From Candidatus Peribacteria bacterium (GTDB lineage Bacteria; Patescibacteriota; Gracilibacteria; Peribacterales; Peribacteraceae): a DNA stretch of 64,000 nt. Both the position numbers and the translations under genes were made by a program. The DNA lies in NCBI GenBank assembly GCA_020632295.1, contig JACKFU010000001.1, positions 248,001-312,000 on the forward strand, given 5' to 3'. The number at the start of each line of letters is the position of its first letter. Position 1 is the first letter of the stretch. The notes under the pieces were generated by a model. That model ran no database searches. It saw only the letters and a list, made by a program, of their open reading frames with translations, and was not told the DNA's origin. This document shows positions 32,176 to 40,698 of the stretch, one piece after another.

Positions 32176-32870
32176 AAAACCAATACAATAATAATACCAA
32201 GAGCAATAAATGGTACAAAGGCAACGTGATGCTTGCGCGTGACGCGACCAGTCATGAGAAGAAGAGATAGGATCAACGCCCCCATGATGTAGGTAATCAT
32301 GAGAGATGCCATCGCCGATCGCCAGTCGCCAGCAAGTGCACCAATACCAATGCCAAGTAGTATGTCGCCGCTACCAATCCATTTACCTCGCCCAAGCACC
32401 CAGAGCACGCCAAAGAACATACATGGAAGTAACAAACCTAACCACGTAAATTGACCGATAAGCAGGCTGTAGATAATCGACGTGATAATGAAGGGGATAT
32501 TTAATGCATCTGCAATGGTTTTTGTTTGCAGATCAATAATGCACATGACAGCAAGAAGCCAAAGGGCAAGGGCAAGGGCAAGGGCAATCCAGAAGTCGGA
32601 ATGCAGTAGAGCTGCCCACACAAATATCGCCGCACTGAGAAGTTCTACCGCCGGATAGAGGATGCCAATCCTACTACCACAAGACCGACATGTTCCGCCT
32701 TGCACAAGAAAACTGATAACGGGAATTAATTCGTGTATGCGCAGAGGCACGTTGCACTTGGGACACTGCGATCGACCACCTACACTCTTGCTCTGTGGTA
32801 CACGCTCGATAAGAACTGTACTAAAACTTCCAAACGCAAGACCGAGTACAGCAAAGAGAGCGATGAGCAT
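32142..32870 (-). CDS. pilD: type IV prepilin peptidase
   Basis: PilD cleaves and may N-methylate prepilins. The 242-residue membrane protein has the N-terminal GSFSTVLIERVPQ, two zinc CxxC pairs (CPKC and CRSC), and the two catalytic aspartates in CIIDLQTKTIAD and GSGDILLG. About seven hydrophobic helices follow. One helix is encoded by a GGGCAA repeat (32567-32590) that gives ALALALAL. It lies 5 kb from the pilus operon, directly after the LPDTG gene. Its 3' end is overlapped by the candidate small RNA. Confidence 0.95.
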   Translation of the reverse strand: MLIALFAVLGLAFGSFSTVLIERVPQSKSVGGRSQCPKCNVPLRIHELIPVISFLVQGGTCRSCGSRIGILYPAVELLSAAIFVWAALLHSDFWIALALALALWLLAVMCIIDLQTKTIADALNIPFIITSIIYSLLIGQFTWLGLLLPCMFFGVLWVLGRGKWIGSGDILLGIGIGALAGDWRSAMASLMITYIMGALILSLLLMTGRVTRKHHVAFVPFIALGIIIVLVLKTGLSPNTFW

Positions 32871-33464
32871 CTACGCCATCTTACGCTTGCGCTTCCTGCT
32901 GGCAAGTGCGCCGCCAGCTGCACCTGCTGCAATGACACCGAGGCCAAATCCCGTATCGGGCAGAGCCTCCGCATCAACAGATTCTGTAGCATTCTGTTCA
33001 TCTTCTTGTGCCTGGATATCACCCCAAAGAGCCTCCCAGTTATCCATTTCCATTTCGCTCGTAGCCATTTGCTCCTCGAGGATATCGACTTCTACCATAG
33101 GCACAGGTACTTCTGGCTCGGGAACTATGCCGGTAACTTCTGTATATTTTGGATCAGTGGGATCGTTACCGGGCCAGGCAATATCTAATCGGTGGTCATC
33201 AACCGTCTCAAGTGCACTGTTTTCACCCATCTGCTGCGCAACACGGACGTTGCGACTAAGAATGCGTTTTCGATCTCCTTCGTCCATTGTCTTATCCGCA
33301 ATGTGCGATGTTCCAAGATCGTACATACGATCTGCTGGTGGTAGCGTTAGGTACGCCTCCACCTTCGGCTTTGTATACTCGTAAGCGTAGTACACTGCGA
33401 GTGCAAGACCGCCACCAATGATGGCACCGAGAATCTGTTTCCAAAGTGGTTGTGTGTTTTCCAT
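32871..33464 (-). CDS. surface protein with N-terminal membrane anchor and LPDTG C-terminal signal
   Basis: The 197-residue protein has a hydrophobic helix near the N-terminus (ILGAIIGGGLALAVYYAYEY), a polar acidic middle without a known domain, and ends LPDTGFGLGVIAAGAAGG followed by ALASRKRKRKMA. LPxTG, hydrophobic segment and basic tail form a classical sortase signal. No sortase gene lies in the window. The gene immediately precedes the prepilin peptidase, with adjoining ends. Confidence 0.78.
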   Translation of the reverse strand: MENTQPLWKQILGAIIGGGLALAVYYAYEYTKPKVEAYLTLPPADRMYDLGTSHIADKTMDEGDRKRILSRNVRVAQQMGENSALETVDDHRLDIAWPGNDPTDPKYTEVTGIVPEPEVPVPMVEVDILEEQMATSEMEMDNWEALWGDIQAQEDEQNATESVDAEALPDTGFGLGVIAAGAAGGALASRKRKRKMA

Positions 33465-33508
33465 ATCGTATTAGTATAGCAAATTTTACACGTTTAGCCA
33501 AGGTTAAC

Positions 33509-33537
33509 TTGACTTTACGTACGTAAAAGCGTACCAT
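33509..33537 (+). promoter_or_regulatory. promoter and operator of the Phd/YoeB pair
   Basis: TTGACT (33509-33514), 17 nt and TACCAT (33532-33537), with the start codon 6 nt later. A perfect 14-bp palindrome TTTACGTACGTAAA (33514-33527) fills the spacer, well placed as an autorepression operator for the antitoxin. Confidence 0.7.
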
Positions 33538-33543
33538 CTTACC

Positions 33544-33786
33544 ATGACCATCATCTCGATTACCAAGGCGCGTGCGCAACTCTATAAGCTCATTGATATC
33601 CTTCAAAAGGGCCAACCACCGGTATTTATTACCGGTAAAACTGGCAATGCTGTGCTCGTTTCTGAAGATGAATGGCGCTCTATTTCTGAAACGCTCCATC
33701 TTCTTTCCATTCCTGGTATGAAAGAATCTCTCCAGGAAGGGATGAACGAAGGTATTGATGACTGCGTAGAGACTATTGATTTATGA
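33544..33786 (+). CDS. Phd/YefM-family antitoxin
   Basis: An 80-residue protein. The N-terminus MTIISITKARAQLYKLID and the strand PVFITGKTGNAVLVSEDEWRS are the YefM/Phd DNA-binding fold, and the acidic C-terminal tail should neutralise the toxin. It overlaps the toxin gene by 4 nt (ATGA). Confidence 0.9.
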   Translation: MTIISITKARAQLYKLIDILQKGQPPVFITGKTGNAVLVSEDEWRSISETLHLLSIPGMKESLQEGMNEGIDDCVETIDL

Positions 33787-34046
33787 AATACAAACTTGTC
33801 TATACCAAGCAAGCAGTCGAAGATGCAAAGAAACTCAAGACATCTCCACTTGCAAAAAAAGCAGTGTCACTGTTGCAGCAGCTCTCTGAAAATCCCTTTG
33901 CATCACCACCAGTATTTGAAACGCTCGTTGGAGACTTGAGTGGTGCATATTCCCGCAGACTCAATCAGCAACATCGCATTGTCTACCAGGTGTACAAGAA
34001 GCAAAAGGTTGTAAAAATACTGCGCTTATGGACACACTATGAATGA
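33783..34046 (+). CDS. YoeB/Txe-family toxin
   Basis: An 87-residue ribosome-dependent mRNA interferase. It is recognised by the N-terminal YKLVYTKQAVEDAKKL, the central NPFASPPVFETLVGDLSGAYSRRLNQQHRIVYQV (read as adjacent motifs PPVFETL and YSRRLNQQHRIVYQ), and the C-terminal ILRLWTHYE with the catalytic His-Tyr end. It forms a pair with the Phd-like antitoxin. Its 3' end overlaps the convergent nucleotidyltransferase gene by 10 nt. Confidence 0.92.
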   Translation: MKYKLVYTKQAVEDAKKLKTSPLAKKAVSLLQQLSENPFASPPVFETLVGDLSGAYSRRLNQQHRIVYQVYKKQKVVKILRLWTHYE

Positions 34047-34426
34047 TTCTTGCGAAGAATACTGCTCTTGAATTCGTCTGGACGATGCGGTTGTGCGCGC
34101 TCAATAGGGCAAGGGAGGTCTTTCTCAGATATGCCAGGAGGGAGCGTCTGGTCGTAGCCTAGAACGATACAATCGGGGTTAATCTCGAATACGGGCCTAA
34201 GGTAATCCTCTGTATCGCCAAGACGCACCTGTGCATCTGGGAATGCTTCCTGTAAGGCAGCAATACGCTCCTCCTCAGTATGATCCGGTGCTTCCCCCTT
34301 AATATGTCGTACGTTACTGTCGCGTGCCACAATGATGAACAGGTCTCCCTTGGAAGCTGCTTCACTGAGATAGGCAATATGACCGGGGTGCAGATAGTCG
34401 AAGGTACCGAAGGTGAGTATTTTCAT
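34037..34426 (-). CDS. cytidylyltransferase-like nucleotidyltransferase
   Basis: A 129-residue protein with FGTFDYLHPGHIAYL, the HxGH nucleotide-binding motif, and the second half NPDCIVLGYDQTL. It belongs to the small TagD/RibL-type family that activates alcohols or FMN with CTP or ATP. The ISSxK/R motif is weak here, so the substrate is uncertain; FAD synthesis (RibL) or glycerol-3-phosphate activation are options. It follows the pseudo-phosphatase gene after 4 nt. Confidence 0.8.
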   Translation of the reverse strand: MKILTFGTFDYLHPGHIAYLSEAASKGDLFIIVARDSNVRHIKGEAPDHTEEERIAALQEAFPDAQVRLGDTEDYLRPVFEINPDCIVLGYDQTLPPGISEKDLPCPIERAQPHRPDEFKSSILRKNHS

Positions 34427-34430
34427 GATG

Positions 34431-36353
34431 CTATCGTAGGTCTACCGCATGAATTCTCTTCTCATCAATCACGTAGAGTTTTGTCTCTTCATCATCAACG
34501 TAGAGATCGCGTAGTTCGCCAACCTGATCTCCCTCGAGAATATACTGTTTAATGTATGCACCTTCTGCTGTTCCTCCACCATCAGTTGCGACGATGACTT
34601 TGCCGTGAACGGGGTCGAGGAAGTAGAGGTTTCCATCAAACACTTTGTAGACCTTTGTTACGCCAGATAATGCACCCTCTGGAAGATGACGAATAGTAAA
34701 TGGCTGCGCTTCACCTCGTAGGAGCTTCATCAGCTCTCCTCCTTTTTTGACAATGTAGACGTTACCATCAATGGCCATATCGAGTGCGCCCTCAAGGTCT
34801 CCGTTAATGTTGTACTCTGCTGGGGCAGAGTAGCGATTGCTCAAACGCTCATATTTGTAAATTTGGTTATTCTCCGGCGAAAGCATGTAGAGGAATCGTA
34901 GGTAGGTTTCCATGTCTGTTGCTTTAATCCATCCGGCAGGATCATCTGTTTTCATGGAAGTCGGCTGACTATTGATAAACTCAATAATGCTATTATCTGT
35001 GGTCTGGAAGATGGCAGTTTGGTAGCGTTCGAAGTAATCGCCATCCAGAATGAGCTCATCGTCTGAAAGCATCTGTGGATCTTCAACCGTGTTTAAGAGA
35101 ACGCGGTACAGATGCTGGCGATCGTAGACGGTAAACTCGCCATCAGCGAGACCGATGAATCCTTGGGCATCAATGTCATCATTCTTCGCCTCTAAGTTCA
35201 CAACAAGACGTGGCGAAAGTCGAACGATGTTATTAATCTCTTCGCGTTTTACCCGAACACGCTCAAGGAGGTCGAGTGCTTCTGCTCTGAAGAGATTGTT
35301 ATCATTATCCATAACCTGCTTTGCGCGCTGTTCCGCCTGTTCCAAAATAGCATTTGCACTATCCATTTCTCCCGAAAGGCGTCTGTTTTCTGCTGTGCGA
35401 ATAAGCTGGTCTACTTCGTTGAGACGCTCTTCAAGTTCTGCTTTCGACTGACGCATTTGGCTACTTGTTCCAAGATTCACCACCGCCCATATCACCAAAA
35501 ATGCTGCTAAGGTGCCTGCCAAAAGCAAGAAGTGCGCCCTGCGTTTGCGCTTGGGATTTTTGAGGTCGCTGAGAAAACCAGATGCTACTTCTCGAAGCCG
35601 ACCAGGAATGCCTGATGGCATGTAGTCGCTTACACGTGATGTCACCTCAGCAGCAGATGCCAGTACAGAAGATAGTGCAATAGCTGAACGCTGCTTGCGC
35701 TTTCTACCACTGCTACGCGCTGGTGCACTCTGTTGCTCTCCGCGACCAGAGACATGCAATATACAAATAGCAGCCTGCTCTTTCTCCGACTCTAATTCGA
35801 CAACAAGCTCATCGAGAACATGGTCGCCACGCTGTACGAGCTGTGCGAGTTGCGCTGGCGTAACTGTGCGCAGAAGCCGCTGACTGGAAAATACAATAAC
35901 ATCACGAGGCTCCAACCCACCACTCGCAATGTGGACAAACGCGGGAGTAGGCTTGCCACGTGTATATTCCGTAATTTGGCTTGCTCCTCCACTGCGTACA
36001 ACATACGCCTCACTACGACCTGCATGCGATACATGCAAGACACCTGCCGTGTCGACAATACCGATGAGCGCATGAATCTCTTGAATAGACTGCGAGAAAG
36101 TGAGCCCCTTAAGGAGGCCATTTAATTCTTTGAGCGTTCCATCTAGTCGGCTACTTGCTTCGCCATCTGTTTCGAGTAGTGCATGCTTGATAACTGTGGT
36201 GCACTCTTTTTCAAGAGCTTTTGCCTCACTGGGAGAACCGTCGATTTGGAGAAGCATAACAACATCTTCGCCGCGTCCACTCGTAAAACGTTCGGATACC
36301 AAGGTGGTTCCGCGCTTAGGACTGGTGTGCCCGCATTGCACCGTAATCTCCAT
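34431..36353 (-). CDS. membrane protein with inactive PP2C-like domain and C-terminal propeller-like region
   Basis: Residues 1-200 resemble a PP2C phosphatase (HAGRSEAYVVRSGG, LEPRDVIVFSSQRLLR), but the metal-binding aspartates of the DGMGG and SDG motifs are absent, so the domain is probably inactive. A basic linker and one membrane helix (FLLLAGTLAAFLVIWAVVNL, about residue 280) follow, then a coiled coil (about 300-370), then a beta-rich part with GEFTVYDRQHLYRVL, GNVYIVKKGG and GNLYFLDPVHGKV that looks like a propeller. I start at ATG 36353; the longer frame to 36494 includes repeat-derived sequence. No characterised homologue recognised. Confidence 0.72.
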   Translation of the reverse strand: MEITVQCGHTSPKRGTTLVSERFTSGRGEDVVMLLQIDGSPSEAKALEKECTTVIKHALLETDGEASSRLDGTLKELNGLLKGLTFSQSIQEIHALIGIVDTAGVLHVSHAGRSEAYVVRSGGASQITEYTRGKPTPAFVHIASGGLEPRDVIVFSSQRLLRTVTPAQLAQLVQRGDHVLDELVVELESEKEQAAICILHVSGRGEQQSAPARSSGRKRKQRSAIALSSVLASAAEVTSRVSDYMPSGIPGRLREVASGFLSDLKNPKRKRRAHFLLLAGTLAAFLVIWAVVNLGTSSQMRQSKAELEERLNEVDQLIRTAENRRLSGEMDSANAILEQAEQRAKQVMDNDNNLFRAEALDLLERVRVKREEINNIVRLSPRLVVNLEAKNDDIDAQGFIGLADGEFTVYDRQHLYRVLLNTVEDPQMLSDDELILDGDYFERYQTAIFQTTDNSIIEFINSQPTSMKTDDPAGWIKATDMETYLRFLYMLSPENNQIYKYERLSNRYSAPAEYNINGDLEGALDMAIDGNVYIVKKGGELMKLLRGEAQPFTIRHLPEGALSGVTKVYKVFDGNLYFLDPVHGKVIVATDGGGTAEGAYIKQYILEGDQVGELRDLYVDDEETKLYVIDEKRIHAVDLR

Positions 36354-36576
36354 ACGGAGTAGAAGGGTACAGATTTTGCGAGATTTGAGCAAGGATTTAT
36401 GAAGAAGGTGCAGAGGGTACAGATGTGTACTAGGGTACATAGGTGTATGCGTTTTACAAAAAACTAGACCAAAAATTCGTTTATCTAAAGCCAAAAAATT
36501 GATATTACTTCAAAATAGAACTTGCAATATGAACCGAGGAAGACTATGATGGGGGCATACAATTTACACCAGTAAC

Positions 36577-38391
36577 ATGAAAACAGTAGGAGATTGGCTG
36601 CAGAGCCAAAAAGGTGGTGAGCAAAAACCATCGAAGAAATACATAAAGCGCGGTCGCCGACGACCGAGTCATCATGCACCCGTTGCAAATCCGCAGGCAA
36701 AACCAGTGCAGTCGTTCGCCGGGGGCAAGTTGCGCGTGTATCCGCTTGGCGGATTCGAGCAAGTTGGACGTAACTGCTTTATCGTTGAAGTAGACCAGGA
36801 TATTTTCGTCATTGATATCGGATTGCAGTTTCCTGACGAGGATATGCTTGGTATCGATTATCTGATACCAGATATGACATCGCTCAAAGGAAAAGAAAAT
36901 CGTATTAAAGCAGTGCTATTTACTCATGGTCACCTCGACCACATCGGTGCCGTACAGCACATGCTCCCTGGACTACACTTCCCGCCATGTTATGGCACGA
37001 AGCTAACAATGGCGATGGTCAGAAAGCGCCTGGATGAGGAGAAGTTGACTGGCAAGGCACGACTGAACACCGTTGAATATCGTCAAAAAACGCGTCTTGG
37101 GAAAGTAGAAGTAGAGTTTTTAAAGGTCACACACTCCATTCCGGATTCCGCAGCTGTTGCACTGCATACACCGTATGGAACTATCGTCCACACAGGAGAT
37201 TTTAAGTTTGACCTCACGCCGATGAACGAAGACCCTGCAGACTTTCAACGTCTGTCGGAACTCGGTGAACAGGGTGTTCTTGCAGTGATCGCCGACTCCA
37301 CCAATGCACAGAAGCCCGGCCACAGTAAGAGTGAAGCCGACATCAGCGAAACGCTGCATCAGCTTATTCGCGATGCACAAGGACGCGTGATTGTCTCGAC
37401 ATTTTCTTCGCTACTCAACCGTATACAGCAAGTGGTAGAACACGCGAAGAAATACAACCGCAAAGTGTTTGTCTCTGGCCGCAGTATGGTAACGAACATT
37501 GAAATTGCCCAGAACCTCGGGTACATCAAAGCGCCTCGTGGCATGATTCGCAAAGTCGGTCCCACCATGGATAAACTTCCTGATGACCAAGTCGTCATCC
37601 TCACAACCGGAAGCCAAGGAGAGGAAATGGCAGGCCTTGCACGTATTGGCCTTGGAACACACCGTCAAATTGGCGTAAAGAAAGGTGACACCATTATTTT
37701 GAGTAGCAATCCAATTGTAGGAAACGAACGTGCTGTTGCAAAAGTAATTAATAACCTGCACTTACAAGGAGCGATTGTGAAAACCAATCAGGAACTTGCA
37801 CTGCATGTGACTGGACATGGAAATGCGGAGGACATCTTGCTCATGCATCGACTCCTGAAACCTCGTCACATTATTCCCGAGCACGGTGAACCCGCCATGC
37901 GCAATGCTCACGCAGAACTCGCCAAGAAGATTGGGTACGAGGAAAACCAAGTGCACCTGCTTAGTAACGGTGAGATTTTAGAATTTGATACCAAGGGCAA
38001 TGCCCGACGGTCAAAGAGTAAAATTGAATACCAGGATATTATTATTGACGGAAAAGGCGGCGCCGCCGGCGAAGGTCAGCGCGTTATTCGTGATAGAAAA
38101 ATCATGAGCAAGGCTGGTGCAGTGGTTGTCATCCTTCGTGTGTACAGCGATAGTAAGCGCCTTGTGGGTGATCCAGACATTCTCTCACGTGGACTTATTT
38201 ACGGAACCGAACAAGAAACCATTACCAAAGAAGTCATTCAGCGTACAAAGAAGGCGTATACTGAGGCACTTGATCGCGGTGAAAAAGACCGTAAAGCCTT
38301 TAAGCGCGCGATCACGGGTGCGCTGTATCGATACTTTGATAGGCAGATCAACCGTGAACCGATGGTCATACCCATCATCGTCGAAGTGTAA
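36577..38391 (+). CDS. rnj: ribonuclease J
   Basis: RNase J is a metallo-beta-lactamase/beta-CASP enzyme with 5'-3' exo- and endonuclease activity in mRNA decay and RNA maturation. The metal motif H117-G-H119-L-D121-H122 is intact, as are HTGDFKFD, the beta-CASP VSGRSMVTN and TTGSQGEEM motifs and PEHGE. A 30-residue basic tail (KKYIKRGRRRPSHH) precedes the catalytic part, and the usual C-terminal domain is present. The length of 604 residues is slightly over standard. A TACAAT box (36558-36563) suggests a leader of only about 7 nt. Confidence 0.97.
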   Translation: MKTVGDWLQSQKGGEQKPSKKYIKRGRRRPSHHAPVANPQAKPVQSFAGGKLRVYPLGGFEQVGRNCFIVEVDQDIFVIDIGLQFPDEDMLGIDYLIPDMTSLKGKENRIKAVLFTHGHLDHIGAVQHMLPGLHFPPCYGTKLTMAMVRKRLDEEKLTGKARLNTVEYRQKTRLGKVEVEFLKVTHSIPDSAAVALHTPYGTIVHTGDFKFDLTPMNEDPADFQRLSELGEQGVLAVIADSTNAQKPGHSKSEADISETLHQLIRDAQGRVIVSTFSSLLNRIQQVVEHAKKYNRKVFVSGRSMVTNIEIAQNLGYIKAPRGMIRKVGPTMDKLPDDQVVILTTGSQGEEMAGLARIGLGTHRQIGVKKGDTIILSSNPIVGNERAVAKVINNLHLQGAIVKTNQELALHVTGHGNAEDILLMHRLLKPRHIIPEHGEPAMRNAHAELAKKIGYEENQVHLLSNGEILEFDTKGNARRSKSKIEYQDIIIDGKGGAAGEGQRVIRDRKIMSKAGAVVVILRVYSDSKRLVGDPDILSRGLIYGTEQETITKEVIQRTKKAYTEALDRGEKDRKAFKRAITGALYRYFDRQINREPMVIPIIVEV

Positions 38392-38416
38392 TCTCGCACT
38401 GAGACGATAAATCTGC

Positions 38417-38422
38417 TATAAT
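38417..38422 (+). promoter_or_regulatory. -10 box of the MscS-like gene
   Basis: A perfect TATAAT ends 7 nt before the ATG at 38430 and 25 nt after the rnj stop, so the gene has its own, probably leaderless, start. Confidence 0.6.
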
Positions 38423-38429
38423 CATCTCC

Positions 38430-39257
38430 ATGAATGCTGTTTTTGATCGATTTCAACTCATTCTCAGTGAGAGCCTTGTCTCTGCTGGGGAACGTATTTG
38501 GACACTGCTTCCGGAGATTTTATTTGCCATTGTGGTTATCTTTGCCGGATGGCTGATTGCCGTCATTGTGCATCACATCGTACTCTGGGTATTAAACTTC
38601 TTCGCCATTGATAAGCTCGCGGCAAAAACGCCGCTTCAAAGCATGCTCAAAAGCATTGGTATTCATAAGAGTGTCAGCGACATTCTCGGATGGCTTATCT
38701 TTTGGATGCTGATCCTCCTGACGTTAATAGTTGCTGCAGATACACTGCATCTTGAGCAGGTAAGCAGCGGACTCTCGGTGGTGACGAACTACATTCCGCA
38801 GGTTATTGCCTCGTTACTGATTATTATTTTTGGAATGCTGCTTGCCAAGTTTCTGCAAATGCTTGCAACGCAGACACTGAACAAGATGGATATTGGTTAC
38901 AAGAAGTTTGTCGGCAAAGCCGTACAGCTTGTTGTACTGATTTTCGTTTTTGTTGCTGCTGTTGATCAACTTGGATTTAATTTGAGCTACATTCTCAATG
39001 GCATTCTTACTGTCGCATCTGTTGCACTGCTCATGCTTGGTCTTGGTGCGGCATTTGGTGCGCGTACGGTTCTCGATAACGCCATTGCTTGCCAGCAACT
39101 TAAGCGCCAATTGCCTGTAGGTAGCCATATTGAGATTGGTAGCGACAACGGAGAAGTAGTGGAATATACGCTTACCAACGTTGTTCTAAAGACTGCAAGT
39201 GGCACAAAGGTTCTGCCTGCTGTGCACTTTCTCACGCATACGTACAGTGTCTCCTAA
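38430..39257 (+). CDS. small MscS-like / conserved-TM-helix membrane protein
   Basis: The 275-residue protein has about five membrane helices. LLPEILFAIVVIFAGWLIAV and YIPQVIASLLIIIFGMLLAKF are 'conserved TM helix' segments typical of the MscS-related family. The pore-helix region ILTVASVALLMLGLGAAFGA resembles that of MscS. A short beta domain (LPVGSHIEIGSDNGEVVEYT) ends the protein; the large C-terminal vestibule is lacking. Probably a mechanosensitive or related channel. Confidence 0.8.
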   Translation: MNAVFDRFQLILSESLVSAGERIWTLLPEILFAIVVIFAGWLIAVIVHHIVLWVLNFFAIDKLAAKTPLQSMLKSIGIHKSVSDILGWLIFWMLILLTLIVAADTLHLEQVSSGLSVVTNYIPQVIASLLIIIFGMLLAKFLQMLATQTLNKMDIGYKKFVGKAVQLVVLIFVFVAAVDQLGFNLSYILNGILTVASVALLMLGLGAAFGARTVLDNAIACQQLKRQLPVGSHIEIGSDNGEVVEYTLTNVVLKTASGTKVLPAVHFLTHTYSVS

Positions 39258-40020
39258 TTCACCCCGACCGGTTCTCGTCTCCATCCCTCACGCAAGCTCT
39301 GCTGTTCCGGAAGAGGTAGCAGGAATGATTGCCCTCACAGCAGAGGAGCTGATGGGGTATACCGACCTGTACACAGACGAAATTTTCGACATCGATAATG
39401 TCTACAAGGTGAAAAGTAATTTCTCACGGGTCATCGTCGATCCCAACCGTGCACCAGATGATATTTCGAAAGAGTATGAACTCGCTGCAGAAGGCGTAAC
39501 CGTGCACACGACCTGGGATGGGAAAAATGTATACAAGGTGGAACCAAGTCCGGAGATCGTCGACAAGTTGATTAAGAATTACCATAACCCATACCATGAT
39601 GCACTTGAGCAGCATATTCCTAAGGTGCAATTTCTTATCGACTGTCACTCGTTTTTGCCGTTTGGACCGAAGCTAAAAAAAGATAGTGGGAAAGAGCGGC
39701 CGGACATTAACCTGGGCAACGTCAACTTCTCGTCTTGTACGCGTGAGCACACGGTATTCTTCCGTGACTTCTTTGAAGAGAAAGGCTTCTCTGTCGCTAT
39801 CAATTTCCCGTATACGGGCAAATACATTCTTGGGCACCACTGCCACCGCAGACGTATTCCACCTTTTCTTGTTCCGGGTATTCAGATCGAAATTAATCAG
39901 GGCCTCTACGTGATGAAAGACGATAAAAAGATTCCGGAAAAAGTCACCATGTTTAACGAGCTGTTTGAAGAACTGGTTAATGCATTTTTGGAGAAGTTTT
40001 GTCCTGAAGAGGATACGTAA
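39247..40020 (+). CDS. N-formylglutamate amidohydrolase-like protein
   Basis: A 257-residue protein of the N-formylglutamate amidohydrolase family (zinc-dependent hydrolases). PVLVSIPHASSAVPEEV, the early DLYTDEIFD, IDCHSFLP and a C-terminal EINQGLYV are conserved. I start at GTG 39247, which overlaps the MscS-like gene by 11 nt, because the sequence upstream of it is encoded inside that gene in another frame. A role in histidine breakdown is unlikely without the other hut genes; a peptide or cell-wall related amide is possible. Confidence 0.78.
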   Translation: MSPNSPRPVLVSIPHASSAVPEEVAGMIALTAEELMGYTDLYTDEIFDIDNVYKVKSNFSRVIVDPNRAPDDISKEYELAAEGVTVHTTWDGKNVYKVEPSPEIVDKLIKNYHNPYHDALEQHIPKVQFLIDCHSFLPFGPKLKKDSGKERPDINLGNVNFSSCTREHTVFFRDFFEEKGFSVAINFPYTGKYILGHHCHRRRIPPFLVPGIQIEINQGLYVMKDDKKIPEKVTMFNELFEELVNAFLEKFCPEEDT

Positions 40021-40044
40021 ACATATGCTTGCATCATCTCTTGC

Positions 40045-40524
40045 CTAGAGTCCGGGTTCCAATAGATCATAACCACCTTCCGATACCCAGATGCTTGCTA
40101 TATATGCTCGATCTCTTATGGTGGAATCAAGTTGCTCGTTGGATGCGATTTCTTGGAGCAAGGTGTAACACTTTTCCCCTGCCACCGTCTGCAATGCTAG
40201 AATACAACACTGCCAATCATCGTCAGTATCAGCATTTTCAAGAATCTCTTGAATGACTTGATGCACTGAGTCATCGGACCAGTTTGAGAGAGCAAGGAGT
40301 AGTTCATTGCGAAGCGTTCCCGACGTCTGCTGAAGGAGTGATATCAAATTGTCTTGTGTTTCTTTCGAAATAAGCAACTCGCCAGGATGTTTTGCGTCAC
40401 CCCTTGGAAATATTCCTCCGCGGTGTGCTATTCCATGTTGTCGCAATTGCTTGGCTGCACAGATTTGTTCCTCTGCTGAACCACTATGTAATTGATGATA
40501 ACTGTCTTCAAAGTCCGTGTTCAT
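40045..40524 (-). CDS. HEAT-repeat-like protein of unknown function
   Basis: A 159-residue, all-helical, Leu- and Gln-rich acidic protein. Paired helices such as NLISLLQQTSGTLRNELLLAL and CYTLLQEIASNEQLDSTIRD suggest short HEAT-like repeats (protein-protein interaction). No signal peptide. It is last in the pyrB-pyrC unit. I start at ATG 40524; a frame to 40551 also exists. No closer family recognised. Confidence 0.6.
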   Translation of the reverse strand: MNTDFEDSYHQLHSGSAEEQICAAKQLRQHGIAHRGGIFPRGDAKHPGELLISKETQDNLISLLQQTSGTLRNELLLALSNWSDDSVHQVIQEILENADTDDDWQCCILALQTVAGEKCYTLLQEIASNEQLDSTIRDRAYIASIWVSEGGYDLLEPGL

Positions 40525-40696
40525 ACTGTTGTAGGGAAGATATATTTGCAATCGTTCTTACAGAAGCTCTTACCTGCATTGCAATAACCTCGGCCGATTG
40601 CCGACTTTCCATTGGTGTTACAATGTATACGGGGAATTCGCGCGCTTTTATTGCTCGGGTAGAGACGGTAGCAGGAGGGATATTGAAGGAATCCAT
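40508..40696 (-). CDS. possible small protein between pyrC and the HEAT-like gene
   Basis: A 62-codon frame whose ATG lies 2 nt after the pyrC stop and whose end overlaps the next start by 17 nt, the spacing expected in a translationally coupled operon. The translated protein (PVYIVTPMESRQSAEVIAM...) has a plausible composition but no known motif. Support is context only. Confidence 0.4.
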   Translation of the reverse strand: MDSFNIPPATVSTRAIKAREFPVYIVTPMESRQSAEVIAMQVRASVRTIANISSLQQYEHGL

Positions 40697-40698
40697 TC

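Noticed and set aside
32090..32191. 33-codon frame inside the candidate small RNA
   Set aside because: It extends past the predicted terminator and overlaps the antisense strand of pilD; no ribosome-binding site.
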